DNA from: Pararge aegeria
Taxonomy: Eukaryota; Arthropoda; Insecta; Lepidoptera; Nymphalidae
Assembly: GCF_905163445.1 (NCBI RefSeq)
Contig: NC_053208.1
Span: forward strand, 26,873,986 to 26,937,985
DNA length: 64,000 bases
Direction: 5' to 3'
Shown: positions 56,837 through 64,000 of the stretch, in pieces
How the letters are laid out: each line of letters begins with the position of its first letter
Numbering within the stretch: position 1 is the first letter of the stretch
The notes under the pieces: generated by a model
Told to the model about the DNA's origin: nothing
The model's database searches: none
Seen by the model: the letters and a program-made list of their open reading frames with translations, nothing else
Position numbers and translations under genes: made by a program

Positions 56837-57349
56837 GTGAGTACCAGTCACAATTACCATCTTCCGGTTCAACAATAAGTACTAAAGTTGCGCAAATCAC
56901 TCATACCGCCGTCGCGGAAATCGATCCTGGGACAAAATATCTTCTTTATGCATTAACAGCTCTATCCATACGATGTCCTGAGCTACCGAGGAGTGAACAA
57001 AATGTTATGATGCCTACTCACATGTCCCAGCACCTAATTGATTGAAATATTTTTATATTATTTGAGTTTCAAATCATTATATCTTTTGAGACTTAGATTT
57101 ACTTAATCTACTGAAATACCTGAAAAAAAAAATTAAAAAAAAGTGCTATTCTTAAAATTTGTAAGCATACAAATTTAAAAAGCGCTGAGGTTTAGACTTC
57201 AAACAACGCTGTCTAGAAGACGGTCGAAAGTCGGGTTTCGGAGTGCTCCAAGCCCGTGCCTACCAACAACGGCTCTGAGCTAGCTCCATGCGCGCTCTGG
57301 CCGAGCCCGCACCCTGGCCGGCTGCTGACCGGCGCGTGTCTCGTTGCAG
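56837..57349 (+). other. Pdp1: Pdp1 intron (513 bp)
   Basis: The first 209 bp remain open in the exon-3 frame to a TGA at 57043-57045. The remainder is AT-rich, then GC-rich before the acceptor TCGTTGCAG. It may be retained in some transcripts. Confidence 0.85.
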
Positions 57350-57453
57350 CGTTCTCGATGGCGTCGTCGGGCCGCGACTTCGACCCGCGGACGCGCGCCT
57401 TCTCCGACGAGGAGCTGAAGCCGCAGCCCATGATCAAGAAGTCCCGGAAACAG
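57350..57453 (+). CDS. Pdp1: Pdp1 exon 4: first half of the PAR domain
   Basis: Residues 167-201. After the split Thr codon it reads FSMASSGRDFDPRTRAFSDE, then ELKPQPMIKKSRKQ, the proline-and-acidic-rich (PAR) region just before the basic region. PAR proteins need it for high-affinity binding to TTAYGTAA sites. Donor ACAG|GTAAAT at 57454, phase 0. The following intron is 5.3 kb and contains a LINE remnant and other repeats. Confidence 0.95.
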
Positions 57454-57714
57454 GTAAATGAAGTTAGTGCGCTGATCATTCCTAGCGGCATGCTGCACAC
57501 GGCCTACGCGGGGCGCGCGGTGCGGCGGTCACACTGGCCACCTCCGGCTTCCTCGCAGACCCTCTTCGACGCCCAGCCCGGCCCTTGGGCAGTAGCAACC
57601 AAATTTTTAAATTGTTTGGGCTAGAATATAGATAGGGAGAGATTATTTACATTTTCGGTTCAAAGGTTGTTTACATAACTATAGTACTCAACAAAAGTAC
57701 CTAGTCCTACCTGT

Positions 57715-57805
57715 GCCTAGTCCACCAATCCGAACTTCTCACTGTGGGAGGAGACCAGTACCGTGTAGTGGGCCGGTAATGGGTTGTCGTGATGATGATG
57801 GCTGC
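57715..57805 (+). repeat. Interspersed repeat in intron 4
   Basis: 'tagtccaccaatccgaacttc', 'tgggaggagaccagtaccgtgtagtgggccggtaatgggttg' and the 'gatgatgatgg' end. This is the inverse of the copy at 30285-30390. Confidence 0.6.
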
Positions 57806-57989
57806 CTGTGCCTTTTGGTCTTAACTCCTGAATTGTCTTCTGCCCTGAGACGTTTATGTCCTAAACTTCTCGAATCCCGAAACAAAGTAGTCATTCAGAC
57901 CCATAGTCATAGCTAGACTAAAAGTACGGTTTTCTACGAAACAGATTCGTGGAGGATCCTAAAGTGTATACCAACCATATCATGAATGA

Positions 57990-58720
57990 AGCCATCGATA
58001 ACAATAGAGAAGCGCTCGCCACTTCTCCCTATGTATTTCGGCTTTCGACCGAGTCTGGCATGACCATCCTTTTAAGAAAGCTTCCTAGTTAGGGGATACT
58101 TACTTGGCGACCATTTTTAGTTGTCCTGGGTGAGTCCGCATCAGATCAAATAAAAAAGCGGTGGTGTCCCTCAGGGATCAGTAGTGCACTCCTCTACACT
58201 TTTATTTATGCACATAAAAAATCTGGTGCAAAGCATCGTAATCTTTTCGTTACACGCTGGTCCCGGCGATGGTGCAACTGTCATTCAGAAAGAGCCTTTG
58301 GTAGCACACGTTAAGCGTGCTTGTTCACTGCCAAAAGTAAAAGTGCTTAATGTCCATTCCCCTTTGTCCAACTTTCCGAGGTGCATCTATACGGATCACC
58401 GAGAGCTAAAAGCTAGGGGTCTAGATATCAATAAATCGTCCGCCGAAAGGTTGCCTGTCTATAAACGACAATTTATTTCGGATAGTGTGCTCAAGTACTA
58501 TTTTATCTTGTTCTTCCCTCAATTTTTTTCTGCTCCATTACGTAGTTAACATCCTATTGAGCCGTACGAGTTCCCTCGCTTCTAATACGCGTTGCACAAT
58601 AATCTAGAATGTCCATCAAGTTTCCGTTTACTCCGCCTCATGGGATTTAGTGAATCGGTATGGTCTGGGCACGCGCACTTCTTAGGCTGCGTTATCACCA
58701 TTATATTGCAACCATGCCCT
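57990..58720 (+). mobile_element. Degenerate LINE: reverse-transcriptase core to tail
   Basis: Frameshifted words of a LINE polymerase are in order: EALATS..AFDRVWHD near 58012-58060 (with a stop soon after), GVPQGSV near 58164-58184 (conserved RT motif; the following words are corrupted), and a C-terminal part near 58440-58550 parallel to the 8.2-8.3 kb copy. The tail 'cttaggctgcgttatcacc' is near 58681. Many stops and shifts make it a dead copy. It extends farther 5' than the other two copies of this family. Confidence 0.75.
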
Positions 58721-58724
58721 AGTC

Positions 58725-59030
58725 TATATATTTCATACTTTTGAATATGGTGATTTTTCAAAATTCCTCCGGAAAATGTTTAACATCAATAATGTTAAGC
58801 GTACGACGTTGCGGGCTCAATAACGCTCATATTCGTATGAAAATCATTTTTACATACCTACATACAGACATAAAGGAACAAAGGTAGTAACATTGCGGGC
58901 AGCTGGGGAGATAGAATTTGTGGATTGCTAACTGTTCGTGGGGCTGCGGGAGGGCTGCGGGGGCCGGGTGCGACCTAACTGAAATCAAAAGCCGCCAATG
59001 TGACCTTCCGCCTAACACCAGTGACAGACA
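58725..59030. other. Intron DNA, no feature recognised
   Basis: Intronic sequence between the LINE remnant and the microsatellite. Nothing supported. Confidence 0.5.
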
Positions 59031-59036
59031 GACGCT

Positions 59037-59045
59037 CACACACAC

Positions 59046-59085
<40 letters not shown>
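59037..59085. repeat. (CA)n microsatellite
   Basis: About 17 perfect CA units from 59051 to 59084, preceded by interrupted CA repeats from 59037. Confidence 0.95.
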
Positions 59086-59086
<1 letters not shown>

Positions 59087-59472
59087 GGCAAAGATGTTGC
59101 CACACTGCAGATATACTACACGTTGCATTCATCTTTGAAAATATTGAAATGTCTAGTATATAGTTCTACTTAATGCTTGAAGTGACACATGGTATACAGT
59201 AGTATGAACTCAACTATCACGCCGTTGGGTTTTTAAAATGGATATAATTCTGTAACAATTCTTGCTGATTACTTCTTGATTCTTGCTTTAGTGGATAGAG
59301 AGTACCTACTCGTATCTATGAAATCTCAGAATGTGCAAAATGTAAAAATTCGTGCGTGCTTTCGTTCTCATTTCTACTGTAATACAGCTAGCAAAAATGG
59401 CTGTCCGGCAATACTATAAATTCAATCTCTTATTTTGCCAAGAGCACAATTCCAAGAGCAATATCTGAAATG

Positions 59473-59565
59473 CGTCCTTGGTCTAGTGGTAAGCATGGCC
59501 GACCATGCAGGTACAAATTAAGAGTTTAGTGGGTTCGGGGTCCATTCGAACACAACCAATCAGAG
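59473..59565 (+). mobile_element. tRNA-derived SINE head
   Basis: GTCCTTGGTCTAGTGGTAAG near 59474 is an A-box-like tRNA head, followed by 'atggccgaccatg'. A degraded B box 'gtgggttcggggtccattc' lies near 59529-59547. The body cannot be followed further. It is not a functional tRNA because the arms do not pair. Confidence 0.6.
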
Positions 59566-59569
59566 TCAA

Positions 59570-61140
59570 ACAACTTGTTTACACACAGAATGACAAATGC
59601 TTTGCTAATGCTTATACAATGTATTACTAAACTTTCTAATATTGTAAATAGTTAGTCTTTGTTGTATTTTATGAACTAGATAACTCGGAACTCCTTAACT
59701 GACAACTGTCTGCTTTGACGTCCAATTGCCCACTTGAAATACAAAAACGATTAGTATTACAGTAAATATTTGATAAAACAAAATCGGCTTGTTGTATTAA
59801 ATTAATTCAGATCGAGTCTGTCAAGGAGTTCCGATCTTCATCTCCGAACATTTCATAATTGAGTTTACCAAGACAACGGCATTAACCGACCGATCTCGTG
59901 TTAGCGGTCGCATGAATCTGTACTGACGACCGATTGACGCGAGAGATGTCGACCCTTCAGTGACGTCAGGTTTAGTTTATTTTCTCGACTAAAATGACGT
60001 TTCTGAGTTTGTTGAAACTCCGTCAGTCTATTTAGGGCCCTGATTCGAATTATTATTTTAACAAACCTGTAATCCCGATTTGTGAGGTGAGGAATTGTGA
60101 GTCGTACAAAAAAGTTTCCATAACACAATATCCAAAGCCTTTGGAAATCAGGGCCCAGTTCATGTTTCTATAAGACTGACGGAGCCCGCAAGGAATATGA
60201 GGGCGCGGGGTCGCGGCACCGCATGAGCCAATAGATGCTGAACAAGGCGACGCATAGCTAGGGAGCTGTCGGCTAGCAGTTCTTTTAACAATATTTTTAT
60301 TGACCTGTTTTTTGTATCTGGTAAATACACCAATAAATGAAATACCTTTTGGCCACCAGTCAACTTACCAAAAAAATACCAAAATCTTAACAGTAAAAAT
60401 AGTGTTAGCACTAAGTAGGACAGAAAAGGTATATTAAGGGCGTCAGTATAATTTATATACATTTTGGACCCAATGGTTTTTAGAATTAGAGGAATTGTTT
60501 TATTGCAAAACACAGTCAATAGACGCTAATGATTTAAGCCCCACCCAGCTCCCTAGGTATGAACCTGTTCTGCTGAGCAACTTCAAGTTGGCATAAAATT
60601 ACGATCTTATGAGTTTATCAATGTTTTGTTAGTACCAATACACAACTCATTATTGTGTATAGTGACTTATGACACAAAAATGAATTTTATGATGGATCGT
60701 CTGCAACATTACTGAAATACTTAATACAAAAGTTAGGTTTAAAATACCTCTAAAACTGCTATTTTGGAAAAATAATAGTTTATCAGAAAGACTTTTCTAA
60801 CTTTATTGTGCTAAGACGAGTATTACTATTCGTATTACTGTAATTCGAATTCAATTTTAAAGTATAAAAAAATAACACATTCGCGGAAGAGAGAGTTCAT
60901 GGACCACAAATAATGTACTTTTTATTTTGTTATTGTTTTTTTGTTACTGGCGCATAGATTACTATAAAATGTCTACTTGTGAAAGCGCCTGCATACGACA
61001 TAATGCACTTTGGGCAATAAGTACGAGTATGTAAATAATTGTTAAAGAGCATGATCGTTCAACTATATTTTGGGAGACACTTTAGTGTATCTAAATGCTA
61101 AGTACTAAATGGTATGTCGTTATAACATCGTGATTTTAGT
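59570..61140. other. Intron DNA with one CRE palindrome
   Basis: No exon recognised. TGACGTCA lies at 59961-59968. A minus-strand frame at 60160-60519 has a hydrophobic stretch near its start but no splice or homology support. Confidence 0.4.
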
Positions 61141-61149
61141 CCAGCAGCT

Positions 61150-61275
61150 AACAGCAGGAGCTTTGATCGCACTGCGCAGCACTCGCGCTGCGCAGTGCGC
61201 AGTGGTCGGTGCGGGGCGCGTGGCCACGCCGCGCGTCGGCGGCGGTGCGGGCGCCACGCTTTACATTTCCGTTCT
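61150..61275. promoter_or_regulatory. GC-rich island with strong hairpin
   Basis: A GC-rich island inside the last large intron. A perfect 13-bp inverted repeat (61168-61180 / 61187-61199, arms CGCACTGCGCAGC, 6-nt loop) is followed by 'ggccacgccgcgcgtcggcggcggtgcggg'. It may be an intronic regulatory element. A CACGTG is nearby at 61448-61453. Confidence 0.35.
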
Positions 61276-61279
61276 TCAC

Positions 61280-62400
61280 TTTACTTTAACTGATCCGACG
61301 GGGAAAAGTGATTCTCTGAGCACCACAACTAACTTAACAGCAATGATTTAGATCTCTTTTCCATTTTTGATAAAATTCTATTAATTTAAGCATTGGAGAA
61401 GCCACTTTTCCCTCTTGTAGCGACTAAGTGATATTAGGCCTCTCCCACACGTGCGTGAGACTGCGAGGGAAGTTATTCTTATGTGTAATGACGAATTACA
61501 CCAAACAAAAACGAACTCAATCGTCTTTTTGACAGTTTGTATGAAACAACTAAGTACAATAGATAAATAATACTGAGAGCTAATAATCCGACCAGAATGA
61601 TGAGAAAGCTGCATGGGAGAGGCCGATACCTAATAGCACTGCAAACTCTTTCGCAACACCTGTCTCAGGACACCTATTCATTTCGACACCAAATTCAAAA
61701 TGTAATACAATGAAAAGCCTGAAGTGGAACCCATAACTAGAGAACTTTAAAATCATAGATATAATGCCAATGAATTTTATGGCTTCCATTTCATAGAACG
61801 GTAGAAGACAGGCAAATAATAACGTGTTTTCTCGATTACGTGCGTACGATGAACTAAGTGCGCTAAGCAAGACCAATTGAGATCTACTCATTTGTTTTTT
61901 AAAATTCTGAAACGTATCCCGGATGATGCCGCGAAGAAAATAATAAGAACTGAATTTTTCAGTAAGGTACGTGCGTGGTTGCGATGACGTGTCAAGAGAA
62001 CCTAACTAACTGAACTGCCTTTACATGGGACTTACTGCCATCGCTTACTGCTGTTATTTTGATGTCATTAACGTTCATGTTTCGAAATTATAATCGTCGC
62101 CGATATATCGATCGTCATATAAAACTGTTCAGTGATATTGCTTTAAGCGATGGTTGTGTAGCCCCTCATTGCCTACATTTTAATGGGTTTATGTTTTCTT
62201 TAAATTTCATCATAGGGTGTTCGAATGAGAATAAAAACTTGAGTCCGCCAGGAGCGGTACAAATAATATGGATGCTATTAAATATGAACTCTATTGATAT
62301 TCGAAAAGTTTTAATTATGTGCACATACAATTACGAAACTGCCGACGGTATTTTAAATCGAAATAGTATCTATTAAAATGTTTAGAAATCGCATTCCGGC
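61280..62400. other. Intron DNA, no gene seen
   Basis: Frames of 75-105 codons occur on both strands but lack recognisable motifs. No repeat identified. Confidence 0.35.
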
Positions 62401-62439
62401 TACGGTCTCACTTCGCCGTGACGTATTCTCATTCGAACC

Positions 62440-62718
62440 CCGCGATGCTCATGATCATCACCGCCCCAACCTTCATGGTAGCTCAGCACTCGGCACTCGC
62501 GCACAGCGCACGCGCCGGCGCGCCTCATGCGCGCACGCGCACGCATCAGAACGCGCGCCGATGATAGTAGTTTTGTTCCGTGTCGCGTGTGCGAGCGAGA
62601 GCTGATGCCATCGAGTTTGGGGCGAGACACCGTTGCATATGACGTTGTGTTACCGGCTGAGGTGGTTTTGCTTGAGTCTGTGGAGCGGCGTGCTAACCCC
62701 ATACCGACGTGGTCGCAG
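62440..62718 (+). promoter_or_regulatory. Pdp1: CpG-rich island and open frame directly upstream of the bZIP exon
   Basis: 62485-62600 is extremely CpG-rich (cgcacgcgccggcgcgcc). From an ATG at 62527 or 62605 the frame is open straight into exon 5 through the acceptor (gtcgcag at 62712-62718). A branch-point-like TGCTAAC lies at 62690-62696. It may be only intron, or an internal promoter for a short bZIP-only product (about 138 or 112 residues). Confidence 0.3.
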
Positions 62719-62856
62719 TTCGTCCCGGATGACTTGAAAGACGACAAGTACTGGGCCCGCCGACGGAAGAACAACATGGCTGCCAAGCGGTCGAGAGACG
62801 CGCGTCGCATGAAGGAGAACCAAATCGCACTCCGAGCCGGATACCTCGAGAAAGAG
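62719..62856 (+). CDS. Pdp1: Pdp1 exon 5: end of PAR, basic region, start of zipper
   Basis: Residues 202-247. FVPDDLKDDKYW completes the PAR region. RRRKNNMAAKRSRDARR is the basic region, with the invariant Asn219 and Arg227 (N-x7-R) that contact DNA. KENQIALRAGYLEKE begins the zipper, with heptad positions Ile237 and Leu244. The acceptor gtcgcag and donor AGAG|GTGAGT (62857) are good, and the phase is 0 on both sides. The exon is nearly identical to PAR-bZIP proteins from flies to vertebrates. It binds TTAYGTAA-type D-boxes as a dimer in the nucleus and in Drosophila activates Clk in opposition to VRILLE. Confidence 0.97.
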
Positions 62857-63171
62857 GTGAGTTTACGCCCCCTTTGCATTACATATTTTCTCGTTCTCGG
62901 CCACTCGTCGACCAATAATTCAATTGAGTAGAGAAATAACAGCGCTTCTCGACGAGTGCCAATGTTAGTTGAAGTGCAGCGGAGGCTGCTGAGTGCTCGC
63001 TGCGCTCAAGCTCACTCCAATACCTTAATGAAACCTCTAGACTACTATGTATGGTGACTGTAATGTGCATTGTAAATGTTAGTGTCTGTTCCAAAATACG
63101 TAACATGAAACCCGCAATTGCGCGTAACCATTGATGTGGCTGTTGTTAACACGAAACGTCCGCTGTTGCAG
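62857..63171 (+). other. Pdp1: Pdp1 last intron (315 bp)
   Basis: Donor GTGAGT, acceptor CGCTGTTGCAG. It splits the leucine zipper between heptads. No other feature. Confidence 0.9.
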
Positions 63172-63258
63172 AACATGGGGCTGCGCCAGGAGGTGGAGCT
63201 GCTGAAGAAGGAGAACCACATCCTCCGCGACAAGCTGTCCAAGTACGCCGAAGTGTAG
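63172..63258 (+). CDS. Pdp1: Pdp1 last exon: leucine zipper and stop
   Basis: Residues 248-275. NMGLRQEVELLKKENHILRD carries zipper leucines 251, 258 and 265, spaced by seven from Leu244. The protein ends KLSKYAEV and TAG at 63256-63258. The end is short, as in insect Pdp1; vertebrate HLF/TEF run a few residues further. The six exons total 828 bp: 275 codons plus stop. Confidence 0.95.
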   Translation, partial: NMGLRQEVELLKKENHILRDKLSKYAEV

Positions 63259-64000
63259 GCGCCGCCGGAGCACAAACTTGCCGCACGATTTGTAAGCTTC
63301 GTTCCACTGCGTAATCTGTCATCATTATTATGGCACATTTTGAAAAACTTAATCTTCCTCCAAATTCCTATTTTCCACACGGGAGTTTGAACTCTCGCGG
63401 TTTTTGTGACCTACCAGCACTGCCAAAGTCCAAGCTATTAGCTGTAAAGTTTCATCGTTCCATATCAGCAAACTGCTGGTCGACTCAAAGACAACGAACT
63501 GCCAGAGCGTCCGCTAGGGCTGCTTGCCACTTGTTCACAAGTGCTTTACAAATGTGGTCGAGGCAACACCTTCATTTTATGAAAAATCTGACAAGTACGA
63601 GTCGACTCACCGCACCTTGGAAATAAACGTATAAATAGTTATTTTGTTAATAACTATTCGACCAATACTAAAACTGAACCGCTGCCCGTTAGAAATTTCA
63701 ATTTTCAAAATCGCTATCTATCTAATGATTTGTCCTTGCCTCCGAAATTGTATTTTTTTTTAAACCGGTTTTAAAAAGGTTTTCCCACAAACTAACGTTA
63801 GAGTCTCATATGTTAGCTCCATTTGTAAATTTTGATTCTCCAGTTTCAGCCTCTGCAAAAAACTGTAGTGAATAATTTAAAATAATGAGAGTCACTCATT
63901 TTTCAAGCTATAGCCTCGAAACTTGGTATGATGGCTTAAATATAAAACGACGCGACGACGTTTTTGAGAACTTTAAAAAGAAACAATTCCGTCATACTTA
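63259..64000 (+). other. Pdp1: Pdp1 3' UTR and downstream DNA
   Basis: The first polyadenylation hexamer AATAAA lies at 63622-63627, 364 nt after the stop, in an AT-rich context. Transcripts may end there or run past the window. A 98-codon frame at 63330-63626 has no motif and is ignored. Confidence 0.55.
63622..63627 (+). terminator. Pdp1: Candidate poly(A) signal of Pdp1
   Basis: AATAAA in the sense strand, first after the stop codon. A T-rich stretch (gttattttgttaat) follows within 30 nt and could serve as the downstream element. Confidence 0.45.

Noticed and set aside
56438..56900. Minus-strand frames overlapping Pdp1 exon 3
   Set aside because: Antisense shadows of a conserved coding exon. 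No independent motif.
59473..59547. tRNA gene
   Set aside because: A-box-like head with a degraded B box and no cloverleaf. Treated as a SINE.
60160..60519. 119-codon minus-strand frame with a hydrophobic segment
   Set aside because: AT-driven hydrophobicity inside a Pdp1 intron, with no homologue words or splice partners seen.

Overview
The window comes from an insect, almost certainly a moth or butterfly (Lepidoptera). It is AT-rich, the one clear gene has widely spaced introns, and it is full of repeat types I know from lepidopteran genomes: tRNA-derived SINEs, LINE 3' ends with an ACCATCAGGTG tail, 'ttgcccgcgacttcgtccgcg'-type copies and MITEs. The species cannot be named from the sequence.

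The only well-supported protein gene is Pdp1 (PAR-domain protein 1; the vertebrate relatives are HLF, TEF and DBP), a bZIP transcription factor of the second circadian feedback loop. It is on the plus strand. Six exons form a continuous 275-residue reading frame: 34477-34639, 56082-56209, 56629-56836, 57350-57453, 62719-62856 and 63172-63258. Every junction has GT..AG ends and matching phase. The order is proline/alanine-rich N-terminus, conserved activation region, PAR region, basic region and leucine zipper. The 3' UTR begins at 63259, with a first AATAAA at 63622.

From about 3 kb to 56 kb the window is probably 5' regulatory and intronic DNA of Pdp1. Besides the 34.5 kb first exon, short ATG-containing exons at 3352-3364, 18235-18364 and 45993-46032 end at good splice donors in the same phase (1) with a final G. 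Each could therefore join the common exon at 56082. Drosophila Pdp1 is known to use several promoters. CACGTG E-boxes cluster at the 18 kb candidate (three in 262 bp), flank the 3.35 kb candidate, and form a close pair at 47.3 kb. Full CRE palindromes (TGACGTCA) occur eight times. CpG-rich islands recur between 40 and 56 kb.

The rest is repeats: LINE remnants (7.7-8.6 kb, 12.0-12.5 kb minus, 21.5 kb minus, 33.5 kb, 58.0-58.7 kb), SINEs (4.4, 53.5 minus, 54.4-54.7, 59.5 kb), MITEs (9.3, 14.1, 15.6 kb), a 93-bp tandem array with nested inverted repeats (11.5-11.8 kb), microsatellites, and several isolated perfect hairpins. No rRNA, functional tRNA, CRISPR array or prokaryotic feature was seen. 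A possible minus-strand exon with a membrane segment at 787-879 is the only hint of a second gene.
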